DNA of 64,000 nucleotides from Streptomyces antarcticus. GTDB taxonomy: Bacteria > Actinomycetota > Actinomycetes > Streptomycetales > Streptomycetaceae. Shown here piece by piece: positions 51,697 to 60,610 of this stretch. The number at the start of each line of letters is the position of its first letter. The first letter of the stretch is position 1. The translations under genes were made by a program, and so were the position numbers. Where the stretch lies: the NCBI RefSeq assembly GCF_026627255.1, contig NZ_JAPNLM010000015.1, positions 1 through 64,000 of the forward strand, read 5' to 3'. Below the pieces are notes generated by a model. The model saw only the letters and a program-made list of their open reading frames with translations. It was not told where the DNA came from and did no database searches.

Positions 51697-52620
51697 TCAG
51701 AAGAGGTCGACCGCGTCCTGGACCACGTCCGGCGCGTTGGTGATGATCCCGTCCACCCCCATGTCCCGGACCTTGCGGGCCGTCGCGGCGTCGTCCACGA
51801 TCCAGGTGTCCACCTCCATGGTCCGGCCGTGGGCGCCGAGCAGGCCGTGCACCGCCGCGACCCAGTCCGCCGAGATCGTGGTGTGCCACGGGTTGATCCG
51901 GTCGGTGAACTTCGCGTACAGCGGCAGGTCCGTCACCGAAGGCGTGCCGAGGAAGGCCGTCACGAGGTCCGGCCGCAGCTCGTGCACCATGCGGACGCTG
52001 TCGGCGCTGAAGCTCTGCACCACCAGGCGCTGCGAGACGTGGCCCTCGTCGAGCCAGCCGGCCGCGCCCAGCACCTTCAGGGTGTCCGCCTCGATCCCGG
52101 GGTAGAGCTCCGGCTTCTTGATCTCCAGCAGGAGCCGCTGCTGGTTGCGCTGCACCCGGTCGAGGTACTGCCGCAGGGTGGGAACCCGGGCGCCCGCGAA
52201 CTCGTCGCCGAACCAGCTGCCGGCGTCCAGCCGGGAGATCTCCGCCGCCGTGAAGTCCCTGACCCGCCACGGCCTGCGGTCGGGGAACACCTCCTCGACG
52301 TCGGTCGTGCGGGCCAGGGTGTCGTCGTGGATCACCACCAGCTCGCCGTCGCCGGTGCGCTGCACGTCGTTCTCGACCCAGTCGAAGCCCAGGTGCATGG
52401 CCAGGTCGACGGCGTCGAGGGTGTTCTCCGGCGCGTACGCCGAGGCCCCCCGGTGGGCGTACACCACGGGGGTCGCGAACACGTCGGCGGCGGCTCGGGG
52501 AGCCGCCGGGCGGGACGGGAGGGAGGGGGAGGCTGCGGTGGAGGATGTCCCGCCGAGCACGGTGAGGGTGAAGCCCAGGAAGGCGGCGGCTGCCGCGGCG
52601 GCGGGTCGGACGACGTACAT
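51697..52620 (-). CDS. secreted glycerophosphodiester phosphodiesterase
   Basis: 307 residues. Signal peptide (hydrophobic AAAAAAFLGFTLTVLGG, cleavage near STAA). The GDPD barrel starts AHRGASAYAPENT with the catalytic His, then ENDVQRTGDGELVVIHDDTLARTT with the metal ligands and second His, LLLEIKKPELYP with the Lys, and ends VDTWIVDDAATARKVRDMGVDGIITNAPD. It releases glycerol 3-phosphate from phospholipid head groups or teichoic acids outside the cell. Length and motif order are typical. Single gene; phosphate control is plausible but no PHO box was identified. Confidence 0.9.
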   Translation of the reverse strand: MYVVRPAAAAAAAFLGFTLTVLGGTSSTAASPSLPSRPAAPRAAADVFATPVVYAHRGASAYAPENTLDAVDLAMHLGFDWVENDVQRTGDGELVVIHDDTLARTTDVEEVFPDRRPWRVRDFTAAEISRLDAGSWFGDEFAGARVPTLRQYLDRVQRNQQRLLLEIKKPELYPGIEADTLKVLGAAGWLDEGHVSQRLVVQSFSADSVRMVHELRPDLVTAFLGTPSVTDLPLYAKFTDRINPWHTTISADWVAAVHGLLGAHGRTMEVDTWIVDDAATARKVRDMGVDGIITNAPDVVQDAVDLF

Positions 52621-52770
52621 GTGCGTTCTCCTCGGGTCGTGAACCCTGCTCCTGGCTCAAACGGGCGCGGAGCGGAAGACGTTGCGGCGGTGCACTTCAG
52701 GGAGATCTCTTTCACGGCGATCATGGCGTCGAAGATCACCGGGCCGCCACCGAACTACGACAAACGGACC

Positions 52771-52880
52771 AGACCCGCGCGCATCAGCGCGGACCCGCAC
52801 GCGTCAGCGCGGACCGGCTCGCATACCCGCAGACCCGCCGGTATCCGCGCAGACCGGCACACGCCCGCGTGGACCTTCCG
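52771..52880 (+). repeat. degenerate 20-bp tandem repeat upstream of uvrB
   Basis: Units starting at 52771, 52791, 52811, 52831 and 52851 follow the pattern RGACCSGCNCGCRTCMGCGC; a decayed unit starts at 52871. The first two differ at four positions. The 20-bp period equals two helical turns. Confidence 0.65.
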
Positions 52881-52926
52881 GACCCGCCGGACCCGCCGGA
52901 GCGCGCGGACCCGCGCCTTTGCGTGA

Positions 52927-52949
52927 GTGTCAGTGGTGGGTCGTACGGT
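52927..52949 (+). promoter_or_regulatory. RecA-independent (PafBC-type) DNA-damage promoter of uvrB
   Basis: GTGTCAGTG (52927-52935), eight bases, TACGGT (52944-52949), six bases, ATG 52956. It differs from the motif only in the first base. Confidence 0.68.
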
Positions 52950-52955
52950 TGACCC

Positions 52956-55118
52956 ATGCGGCCCGTATCGAAGATCGAACGCACGGTGGCGCCTTTCGAG
53001 GTCGTCAGCTCCTACCAGCCCAGCGGTGACCAGCCGGCGGCCATCGCCGAGCTGGAGAAGCGCGTCCGGGCAGGTGAGAAGGACGTCGTCCTGCTGGGCG
53101 CGACCGGCACCGGCAAGTCGGCGACCACCGCGTGGATGATCGAGAAGCTCCAGCGCCCCACCCTGGTCATGGCGCCGAACAAGACCCTCGCCGCCCAGCT
53201 GGCGAACGAGTTCCGCGAGCTCCTGCCGAACAACGCCGTCGAGTACTTCGTGTCGTACTACGACTACTACCAGCCCGAGGCCTACGTACCGCAGTCGGAC
53301 ACCTACATCGAGAAGGACTCCTCGATCAACGAGGAGGTGGAGCGGCTGCGCCACTCCGCGACCAACTCGCTCCTCACCCGGCGCGACGTCATCGTCGTCG
53401 CCTCCGTGTCCTGTATCTACGGCCTTGGCACCCCGCAGGAGTACGTCGACCGGATGGTCTCCCTCAAGGTGGGGGAGGAGTTCGACCGCGACCAGCTGCT
53501 GCGCCGCTTCGTCGACATCCAGTACACGCGCAACGACGTGGCCTTCACCCGCGGCACCTTCCGGGTGCGCGGCGACACCATCGAGATCTTCCCGGTCTAC
53601 GAGGAACTGGCCGTCCGCATCGAGATGTTCGGCGACGAGATCGAGGCCCTGTCCACGCTGCACCCGCTGACGGGCGAGGTCATCAGCGAGGACCGGGAGC
53701 TGTACGTCTTCCCCGCCAGCCACTACGTCGCCGGCCCCGAGCGCATGGAGAAGGCGGTCCGCGGCATCGAGGCCGAGCTGACCGAGCGCCTCGCCGAGCT
53801 GGAGAAGCAGGGCAAGATGCTGGAGGCCCAGCGGCTGCGCATGCGCACCACCTACGACCTGGAGATGATGCGCCAGATCGGGTCGTGCTCCGGCATCGAG
53901 AACTACTCGCTGCACATGGACGACCGCGAGCGCGGCACGGCGCCCAACACCCTCATCGACTACTTCCCCGAGGACTTCCTCCTCGTCATCGACGAGTCGC
54001 ACGTCACGGTCCCCCAGATCGGCGCGATGTACGAGGGGGACGCCTCGCGCAAGCGGACCCTGGTCGACCACGGGTTCCGGCTGCCCTCCGCGCTCGACAA
54101 CCGTCCGCTGAAGTGGGAGGAGTTCCAGGAGCGCATCGGCCAGACCGTCTACCTGTCGGCCACCCCCGGCAAGTACGAGCTCTCTCGGGGCGACGGATTC
54201 GTCGAGCAGATCATCCGCCCCACCGGCCTCATCGACCCCGAGGTCGTCGTCAAGCCCACGGAGGGCCAGATCGACGACCTGGTGCACGAGATCCGCCTGC
54301 GGGTCGAGAAGGACGAGCGCGTCCTGGTGACCACCCTTACCAAGAAGATGGCCGAGGACCTCACCGACTACTTCCTGGAGCTCGGCATCCAGGTCCGCTA
54401 CCTGCACAGCGACGTGGACACCCTGCGCCGCATCGAGCTGCTGCGCGAGCTGCGGGCCGGCGAGTACGACGTACTGGTCGGCATCAACCTGCTCCGCGAG
54501 GGCCTGGACCTGCCCGAGGTCTCCCTCGTGGCGATCCTCGACGCCGACAAGCAGGGCTTCCTGCGCTCGGGCACCTCGCTGATCCAGACCATCGGCCGCG
54601 CGGCGCGCAACGTGTCCGGCCAGGTCCACATGTACGCGGACAGCATCACCCCGGCGATGGCGCAGGCGATCGACGAGACCAACCGGCGCCGCGAGAAGCA
54701 GGTCGCCTACAACACGGCCCACGGCATCGACCCGCAGCCGCTGCGCAAGAAGATCAACGACATCGTCGCCACCATCGCCCGCGAGGAACTGGACACCGAG
54801 GAGCTCCTCGGCACCGGATACCGGCAGGCGAAGGACGCCAAGGGGGCCAAGGCGCCGGTTCCGGCGCTCGGCGGGAAGGCCGGCCGGGCCGCGGCGGGCA
54901 AGGGGACGAAGGGTGCGAAGGGGGCCGGGGGAGCCCGGTCCGGCGAGGTGCTCACCGACCGCCCGGCCGCCGAACTGGCCGCGCTCATCGAGCAGATGAC
55001 CGAGCGGATGCGCGGTGCGGCGGCCGAGCTGCAATTCGAGGTGGCCGCCCGGATCCGCGACGAGGTGGGCGAGCTGAAGAAGGAGCTGAGGCAGATGAAG
55101 GAAGCGGGCCTCGCCTGA
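52956..55118 (+). CDS. uvrB: excinuclease ABC subunit B
   Basis: 720 residues. Walker [14 protein letters not shown] near residue 49, the beta-hairpin [23 protein letters not shown] that clamps [11 protein letters not shown], motif [23 protein letters not shown], motif [26 protein letters not shown] and motif [12 protein letters not shown] Lys/Gly/Ala insert (about 625-665) precedes the C-terminal UVR motif ([26 protein letters not shown]). It receives damaged DNA from UvrA in nucleotide excision repair. The ATG lies directly after the -10 box, a leaderless start. uvrA is 7 kb downstream on the same strand. Confidence 0.96.
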   Translation: MRPVSKIERTVAPFEVVSSYQPSGDQPAAIAELEKRVRAGEKDVVLLGATGTGKSATTAWMIEKLQRPTLVMAPNKTLAAQLANEFRELLPNNAVEYFVSYYDYYQPEAYVPQSDTYIEKDSSINEEVERLRHSATNSLLTRRDVIVVASVSCIYGLGTPQEYVDRMVSLKVGEEFDRDQLLRRFVDIQYTRNDVAFTRGTFRVRGDTIEIFPVYEELAVRIEMFGDEIEALSTLHPLTGEVISEDRELYVFPASHYVAGPERMEKAVRGIEAELTERLAELEKQGKMLEAQRLRMRTTYDLEMMRQIGSCSGIENYSLHMDDRERGTAPNTLIDYFPEDFLLVIDESHVTVPQIGAMYEGDASRKRTLVDHGFRLPSALDNRPLKWEEFQERIGQTVYLSATPGKYELSRGDGFVEQIIRPTGLIDPEVVVKPTEGQIDDLVHEIRLRVEKDERVLVTTLTKKMAEDLTDYFLELGIQVRYLHSDVDTLRRIELLRELRAGEYDVLVGINLLREGLDLPEVSLVAILDADKQGFLRSGTSLIQTIGRAARNVSGQVHMYADSITPAMAQAIDETNRRREKQVAYNTAHGIDPQPLRKKINDIVATIAREELDTEELLGTGYRQAKDAKGAKAPVPALGGKAGRAAAGKGTKGAKGAGGARSGEVLTDRPAAELAALIEQMTERMRGAAAELQFEVAARIRDEVGELKKELRQMKEAGLA

Positions 55119-55206
55119 CCCGGACCCTGTCAGTAGGGTTGGTGCACAGCCGCGGGTACACGTTGCGCGCCCGATGTCGGGGCGGGCCATGGAGAGGGGA
55201 CAGCGA

Positions 55207-55785
55207 GTGACGGTCAACATGACCAAGGGTCAGGCCATCAATCTGCAGAAGGCGGACGGGGGCACGCTGACCGCGGTCCGCATGGGCCTCGGCTGGCAGG
55301 CGGCGAAGCGCCGCGGGCTGTTCGGCTCGCGGACCAGGGAGATCGACCTGGACGCGTCGGCGGTGCTCTTCGCCGACAAGCAGCCGGTGGACGTGGTCTT
55401 CTTCCGGCACCTGCAGAGCGACGACGGCTCGGTCCGGCACACCGGTGACAACCTCGTCGGCGGCGTCGGCCAGGGCGGGGACGACGAGTCGATCCTCGTC
55501 GACCTGCAGCGCGTGCCGGTGCACATCGACCAGATCGTCTTCACGGTGAACTCCTTCACCGGCCAGACGTTCCAGGAGGTGCAGAACGCGTTCTGCCGCA
55601 TCGTCGACGAGACCAACGGCCAGGAGATGGCCCGGTACACCCTCGACGGCGGTGGCCAGTACACCGCGCAGATCATGGCGAAGGTGTCCCGCGTGGGCAC
55701 CGGCTGGCAGATGACGGCCCTCGGGAACCCGGCCAACGGCCGCACCTTCCAGGACCTCATGCCGTCGATCCTGCCGCACCTGTAG
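55207..55785 (+). CDS. TerD-family stress protein
   Basis: 192 residues forming one TerD domain (TKGQAINLQKADGGTLTAVRMGLGW, EIDLDASAVLFADKQPVDVVFFRHL, SVRHTGDNLVGGVGQGGDDESILVDL, VFTVNSFTGQTFQEVQNAFCRIVDE). The Asp-rich loops (DLDAS, GDNLVG, GDDESI) bind calcium in this family. TerD proteins act in tellurite, phage and other envelope stress responses and in Streptomyces development. GTG 55207 follows GAGAGGGGA. Next to a TerD-FtsK-like fusion and terC, forming a small ter cluster. Start 88 bases after uvrB. Confidence 0.9.
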   Translation: MTVNMTKGQAINLQKADGGTLTAVRMGLGWQAAKRRGLFGSRTREIDLDASAVLFADKQPVDVVFFRHLQSDDGSVRHTGDNLVGGVGQGGDDESILVDLQRVPVHIDQIVFTVNSFTGQTFQEVQNAFCRIVDETNGQEMARYTLDGGGQYTAQIMAKVSRVGTGWQMTALGNPANGRTFQDLMPSILPHL

Positions 55786-55828
55786 CAGTACCGGACAAGA
55801 GAAGAAGGCACGGGGGAGGGGCTGCACG

Positions 55829-57799
55829 ATGACGGCCGAACTGGTCCGGGGGCAGAACCACCCCGTGTCCCACAGCCGGGTGGAGATCAGGGTCTCGGCG
55901 GGCACACCCGTGCTCGCCCTGGCCTCGCTCGCCGACGACCGGGGCCGGTTCTCCGGCCCGGAGGCACTGACGCACCCGGGAGCCCCGTCGCTCCCCGGTG
56001 TCCGCTCACCGGAGGAGCTCGCCGAGCGGCACGCCTTCCCCGTCGACCTCGACGCCGTTCCCGCGGCCGTCCACACGGTCGGCGTGGTGCTGGTGCTGCC
56101 GCCCGGCGGCCCGGTGCGCTTCGGCGCGGTCCCGGCCTCCTACGTGGCCGTCGCCGATCCGGAGGGCACCGAGCTCGCCGGTTACACCCTGACCGGGCTG
56201 GACGGCGAAACCGCCGTCGTGGCGCTGGAGCTCTACCGGCGCCAGGGTGCCTGGAAGGTCCGCGCGGTCGGTCAGGGGTACGCCGAGGGCCTCGGCGCCC
56301 TGCTGGCCGACGGCGGGCTGCCGGCCCCCGAGGCCGCCGCGCTCGCCGCCGCAGCGCTGCGGACGGCCTCGCGCACCGGCGAGAGCGACCCCACCCTCGC
56401 CACCATGCCGACCCTGGTCCGCGACCTGGGCTCCCCGCGGGCCCCCGACGAGGCGCCCGCCCCCGCCCCCGAGCCGCCGGACCCGCTTCCCGCCTCGGGG
56501 AGCCCGTACGCCGGTACGCCGGGCCCCGCGGCCGGCGGTGACGTCTCCCCGCCGACGCTCGGCCCCGGCACCCTCAGCTACGTTCACCCGCGCCGCCGCC
56601 CCAGCAGCACCGAGCCGCCCGAGCCGGCCCCCCGGGCCACCGCGCCGGCCGAGCCCGGCATGCCCCCGCGCCCGGTCGCCGGCGACGCCGACGGCTGGTC
56701 CATGGAGGAGCGGCTCTACAACCAGGTCTGGGGCATGTTCGAGGACCTGGCCCGTTCGGTCGCCGCCTATCGCAGCGCCGTCGAGTTCGCCGACTCCCGG
56801 ATGGACCGCGAGCTCGACGCGGCCCTGTCCGACCCGCGCCACCGCCTCGGCGGCTCCGGCAACGCGGCCCGCGACACCGCGCGGGCCCGCCGCGACGACC
56901 TCGTCGCCCAGGCCCGGGCCGTCCTGGACCGGGACCTCGTCCAGCTGGTCGCCGAGTGCGAGGTCGTCGAGCCCGCGCTGCCCGCCGCGTACGCCCGCTG
57001 GGACAACCCGGTCTGGCACGGCCACCGCATCCCCGGCGAGAACCCGCTGGCCCTGCGCCTGGGCGACCTGCACCTGCCCGAGCGGCCCGATCTGCGCATC
57101 CCGATGCTGGCCCGGGTCCCGCTCGAGCGCGGCCTGTGGATCGACAACGGCCGCACCGGCTCCGAGGCCGCGATGGCCATGGACACCGACCGGCTGCGCC
57201 GGGCCGCCATGGACATGGCCGTCGCCTACGCGGCGCGGCTGCTCGCGGTCCACCCCGGCGACCGGTTCTCCGTCCACGTCATCGACGCGGCCGGGGCCGG
57301 AGCCGCCTCCCTGGCTCCCCTCGTACGGGCCGGGGTGCTGGCCGCCCCGCCCGCGGCCGGAGCCGCCGGGGTCACGCAGACCCTGGCCGCGCTGACCCGC
57401 CGGGTGGACCTCGTACAGATGGCGCTGCGGGCCGGCGCCCCCGAGGACCTGCCCCCGGACGTGGACACCGCCGAGCAGCTGCTGATCGTGCACGATTTCC
57501 CGCACGGGTTCGACGACCGGGCCGTCACCCGGTTGCGCTACCTCGCCGATGAGGGGCCGGCGGTCGGCATGCACCTGCTGATGGTCGCGGACCGTGACGA
57601 GGCCTCGGCCTACGGGCCGCTGCTGGACCCGCTGTGGCGGTCGCTGATGCGGTTGTCGCCGGTGCCGGACGACCATCTCGCCGACCCCTGGGTGCGGCAC
57701 GCGTGGACCTTCGAGCCGGACCTGCCGCCGCAGGGCAGCCAGGTCCTTGAGCAGGCACTCAGGCTGATCGCGGAGGCCCGCCGCACCGGTCGCCCCTGA
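55829..57799 (+). CDS. TerD-like domain fused to an FtsK-like ATPase-derived domain
   Basis: 656 residues. Residues about 1-165 resemble a degenerate TerD domain (VSHSRVEIRVSAGTPVLALASL, AVHTVGVVLVLPPGGPVRFG, GYTLTGLDGETAVVALELYRR). A Pro/Ala linker (205-290) follows. Residues 290-656 resemble the motor region of ter-linked FtsK/HerA proteins: a helical segment (MEERLYNQVWGMFEDLARSVAAYRS), then LPMLARVPLERGLWIDNGRTG in the Walker A place but without the GKS, and LLIVHDFPHGFDDRAVTRLRYLADEG in the Walker B place. The ATPase site seems lost, so a scaffold is more likely than a pump. ATG 55829, GGGGGAGGGG upstream. Confidence 0.75.
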   Translation: MTAELVRGQNHPVSHSRVEIRVSAGTPVLALASLADDRGRFSGPEALTHPGAPSLPGVRSPEELAERHAFPVDLDAVPAAVHTVGVVLVLPPGGPVRFGAVPASYVAVADPEGTELAGYTLTGLDGETAVVALELYRRQGAWKVRAVGQGYAEGLGALLADGGLPAPEAAALAAAALRTASRTGESDPTLATMPTLVRDLGSPRAPDEAPAPAPEPPDPLPASGSPYAGTPGPAAGGDVSPPTLGPGTLSYVHPRRRPSSTEPPEPAPRATAPAEPGMPPRPVAGDADGWSMEERLYNQVWGMFEDLARSVAAYRSAVEFADSRMDRELDAALSDPRHRLGGSGNAARDTARARRDDLVAQARAVLDRDLVQLVAECEVVEPALPAAYARWDNPVWHGHRIPGENPLALRLGDLHLPERPDLRIPMLARVPLERGLWIDNGRTGSEAAMAMDTDRLRRAAMDMAVAYAARLLAVHPGDRFSVHVIDAAGAGAASLAPLVRAGVLAAPPAAGAAGVTQTLAALTRRVDLVQMALRAGAPEDLPPDVDTAEQLLIVHDFPHGFDDRAVTRLRYLADEGPAVGMHLLMVADRDEASAYGPLLDPLWRSLMRLSPVPDDHLADPWVRHAWTFEPDLPPQGSQVLEQALRLIAEARRTGRP

Positions 57800-57815
57800 G
57801 CGGGGCCGGCCCCGC
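57800..57815 (+). terminator. 16-base GC palindrome after the TerD-FtsK gene
   Basis: GCGGGGCCGGCCCCGC is self-complementary and starts right after the stop. A possible, weak terminator before the terC leader. Confidence 0.35.
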
Positions 57816-57897
57816 GGCGGCCGGTCCTAGACCGTCCTGTGACCAGTTCTTGGCAGTCCCTTTACCTTTACCGGCCCGGGCGGGTACCCTGGTGAAC

Positions 57898-58053
57898 GCG
57901 GAGGGGAGTATTCCTGCTTTCCTGCTACGGCGTGCCCGTCAATACGGACTGCAATCGGTCCCGGGGCGCCGGCCCACGGCCTCCAGGCCGCCCGGGTGGA
58001 AGAGACCTCCGGCAGCGATGACGCTGACGAAGTGCTGAGCCATCCGCCGGAGG
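57898..58053 (+). promoter_or_regulatory. yybP-ykoY (manganese) riboswitch controlling terC
   Basis: Conserved aptamer marks are GGGGAGTA (57903-57910), CCGTCA (57936-57941) and GGAAGAGACCTCC (57998-58010). P1 pairs GCGGAGG (57898-57904) with CCTCCGGC (58006-58013), so the aptamer spans about 57898-58013. The same CCTCCGG (58006-58012) is the exact complement of CCGGAGG (58047-58053), the terC ribosome-binding site, ten bases before ATG 58064. Without ligand the strand can hide the ribosome site; ligand-stabilised P1 frees it. The class and its link to TerC/Alx/MntP proteins are established; the switch model here is read from complementarity. Confidence 0.85.
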
Positions 58054-58063
58054 CGTATTCACC

Positions 58064-59053
58064 ATGGAAGTTTCCTGGGCCCTGTGGGCATTGACCATCC
58101 TCGGTCTGTCCGTTCTCATCGGCGCCGATTTCTTCATCGGCCGCAAACCGCACGACGTATCGATCAAGGAAGCCGGCATCTGGACGGTCGTCTGGATCGT
58201 CCTCGCCGTGATCTTCGGCCTCGGCCTGTGGTTCTTCGGCAGCGGCCAGGCCTCCCAGGAGTTCTTCGCGGGCTTCATCACCGAGAAGTCCCTGAGCGTC
58301 GACAACCTGTTCGTCTTCGTCCTGATCATGGCGAAGTTCGCGGTCCCCTCCCACCTCCAGCAGCGGGTGCTGCTCATCGGCGTACTGATCGCCCTGGTGC
58401 TGCGCGCGATCTTCATCGCCGCGGGCGCCGCGATCATCGCCAGTTTCTCGTGGGTCTTCTACATCTTCGGCGCGTTCCTGATCTACACCGCGTGGAAGCT
58501 GATCCAGGAGGCCCGCAAGGACGAGGACGACGAGGAGTTCGAGGAGAACCGCCTCCTGAAGTCCGTCGAGAAGAAGTTCGGCGTCGCCGACCGGTACCAC
58601 GGCACGAAGCTCTTCATCGAGAGCAACGGCAAGCGCATCCTGACCCCGCTGATGGTCGTCATGCTCGCCATCGGCACCACCGACGTGCTGTTCGCCCTGG
58701 ACTCGATCCCCGCGATCTTCGGCCTCACCCAGGACCCCTACATCGTCTTCACCGCCAACGCCTTCGCCCTCATGGGCCTGCGCCAGCTGTACTTCCTCAT
58801 CGGCGGACTGCTGAAGAAGCTGGTCCACCTCAGCTACGGCCTGTCGATCATCCTCGGGTTCATCGGCGTCAAGCTGGTGCTGCACGCCCTCCACGAGTCC
58901 GGCGTGCACGTACCGGTGATCTCCATCCCGGTCTCGCTGGGCGTGATCTGCGGTGTCCTCGTCATCACCACGATCACCAGTCTGATCGCCTCCAAGAAGC
59001 AGGCGGCGGCCGAGGCCGCCGCCCACGAGGAGGACACGAGCGTCGACGCGTAA
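58064..59053 (+). CDS. terC: TerC-family membrane protein (probable manganese exporter)
   Basis: 329 residues with about nine membrane spans. Typical motifs are LSVLIGADFFIGRK, SLSVDNLFVFVLIM with acidic residues inside the membrane, PLMVVMLAIGTTDVLFALDSIPAIFGLTQDPYIVFTANAFALMGLRQLYF-type order in the second half, and SYGLSIILGFIGVKLVLHAL. This is the Alx/TerC type now associated with manganese export and metal loading of secreted proteins. The tail (KKQAAAEAAAHEEDTSVDA) is cytoplasmic. GGAGG lies ten bases upstream within the riboswitch switch region, so manganese control of translation is expected. Confidence 0.93.
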   Translation: MEVSWALWALTILGLSVLIGADFFIGRKPHDVSIKEAGIWTVVWIVLAVIFGLGLWFFGSGQASQEFFAGFITEKSLSVDNLFVFVLIMAKFAVPSHLQQRVLLIGVLIALVLRAIFIAAGAAIIASFSWVFYIFGAFLIYTAWKLIQEARKDEDDEEFEENRLLKSVEKKFGVADRYHGTKLFIESNGKRILTPLMVVMLAIGTTDVLFALDSIPAIFGLTQDPYIVFTANAFALMGLRQLYFLIGGLLKKLVHLSYGLSIILGFIGVKLVLHALHESGVHVPVISIPVSLGVICGVLVITTITSLIASKKQAAAEAAAHEEDTSVDA

Positions 59054-59091
59054 CAGCGGCGCACGGAGTTCGGCGGCCGCCTTCCGCAGGC

Positions 59092-60513
59092 TTATGCGGG
59101 GGCGGCCGCTTCGGCTTTCCCCGCTCGTGTCCGTACGACCAGCGGGTTCGTCTCCGGCAGGAGCGCGAAGCAGACCAGGCTGACCAGGGCCACCCCGGTC
59201 AGGTAGACCGCGACCGCCCAGGGCGGGCCGGAGCCGTTCGCGAGCGCCGTCGCCACTATCGGGGTCAGGGCGCCGCCCAGCACACCGCCGAGGTTGTAGC
59301 CGACGGCCGCCCCGGTGCAGCGGATGTGCGGCGCGTACAGCTCGGGGAGGTAGGCGCCCGCCACCGAGAACATCGTCACCATGCCGAGCAGGGCCACGGC
59401 GAAGCCCACCGTCATCAGCAGCGGGTCGGCCGTACGCAGCAGGGCCACCAGCGGGAACATCCACAGCAGGCAGGCCGTGCAGCCGATCAGGCACAGCGGC
59501 CTGCGGCCGTAGCGGTCGCCGAGCATGCCCAGCAGCGGCGTCGCGAGCCCCTTCACCGCCACGGCGGCCATGATGCAGGCCAGCATCGCCGTACGGCCCA
59601 CGTCGAGGTGCTCGGTGGCGTACGCGAGGGACCAGGTGGTCACCGCGTAGAAGACGGCGTACGCCACGGCGAGCGCGCCACCGGTCAGCAGGAGCAGCCG
59701 CCAGTGCCCGCGCACCACCTCGGCGAGCGGAGCCTGCGCCCGGCCGCCCGTCGCGGCCAGCGCGAGGAACTCGGGGGTCTCCTCCACGGAGCGGCGCAGC
59801 CACAGCCCGGCCAGGGCCAGTACGCCGGCGGCCCAGAACGGCACCCGCCAGCCCCAGGACGTGAACTGGGCGTCGGTCAGGGTGGCCGACAGGGCCAGGA
59901 TGATGCCGTTGGCCAGCAGGAAGCCGACCGAGGGCCCGATCTGGGGGAAGCTCGACCACAGGCCGCGCCGCCGCTCGGGGGCGTGCTCGGCGGTCAGCAG
60001 CACCGCGCCGCCCCACTCGCCGCCGAGCCCGAGCCCCTGGAGGAAGCGCAGCAGGAGCAGCAGCAGGGGCGCGGCGATCCCGATCGAGCCGTACGCCGGC
60101 ACGCAGCCGACGGCGACCGTGGCCGCGCCGGTGAGCAGCAGGGAGCCGAGGAGCACCGGGCGCCTGCCGTAGCGGTCGCCGATGTGGCCGAAGACCGCGG
60201 AGCCCAGCGGGCGGGCGAGGAAACCGACGCCGAAGGTGCCGAAGGCGGCGAGGGTCCCGGCGAGGGGGGAGAAGGACGGGAAGAACAGCGGGCCCAGGAC
60301 GAGGGCGGCGGCCGTCCCGTAGATGAAGAAGTCGTAGAACTCGATGGCGGTTCCGGCCAGCGAGGCCGTGGCGAGCCGCAGCATGCCGGGCCGGTGCCCG
60401 GCGCGTCTGCCGCGTCCGGTGCCGGGTGGCGGTGGAGCCGCGGGGGCCGCCGGGGCCTTGGTGAGCCGCGCGGCGGATGAGGGGGGCGAGGGCGGGGAAG
60501 GGTCCTGTTGCAT
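59092..60513 (-). CDS. MFS transporter, metabolite:H+ symporter type (ShiA/ProP-like)
   Basis: 473 residues. After a Pro-rich N-terminal 40 residues come 12 spans. ATASLAGTAIEFYDFFIYGTAAALV is the MHS-family start with charged Glu and Asp in span 1, and motif A repeats GHIGDRYGRRPVLL and GMLGDRYGRRPLCL are present. RFLQGLGLGGEWGGAVLL and SWGWRVPFWAAGVLAL are also diagnostic. It imports small organic acids or osmolytes with protons; the substrate is not decided. The start at ATG 60513 is 13 bases from a purine-rich run; the true start may be ATG near MLRLATAS (about 44 residues later). Confidence 0.85.
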   Translation of the reverse strand: MQQDPSPPSPPSSAARLTKAPAAPAAPPPPGTGRGRRAGHRPGMLRLATASLAGTAIEFYDFFIYGTAAALVLGPLFFPSFSPLAGTLAAFGTFGVGFLARPLGSAVFGHIGDRYGRRPVLLGSLLLTGAATVAVGCVPAYGSIGIAAPLLLLLLRFLQGLGLGGEWGGAVLLTAEHAPERRRGLWSSFPQIGPSVGFLLANGIILALSATLTDAQFTSWGWRVPFWAAGVLALAGLWLRRSVEETPEFLALAATGGRAQAPLAEVVRGHWRLLLLTGGALAVAYAVFYAVTTWSLAYATEHLDVGRTAMLACIMAAVAVKGLATPLLGMLGDRYGRRPLCLIGCTACLLWMFPLVALLRTADPLLMTVGFAVALLGMVTMFSVAGAYLPELYAPHIRCTGAAVGYNLGGVLGGALTPIVATALANGSGPPWAVAVYLTGVALVSLVCFALLPETNPLVVRTRAGKAEAAAPA

Positions 60514-60610
60514 GGTGCAGCAGATACCCCCTCCCCGTCCCTCAGGAGGTGCTTTCGGTCATGAGCGACCGGAAGGAGTCCATCGCGTCCCGAAGTTGAC
60601 GGATTCCGGC

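Larger units (their letters stand above)
52621..52955. other. 335-base spacer upstream of uvrB; no gene
   Basis: Contains the GDPD promoter zone (52625-52740, with AT-richer TTTCACGGCGATCATGG), the period-20 repeat array at 52771-52880, and the uvrB promoter at 52927-52949. No coding region is supported. Confidence 0.6.
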
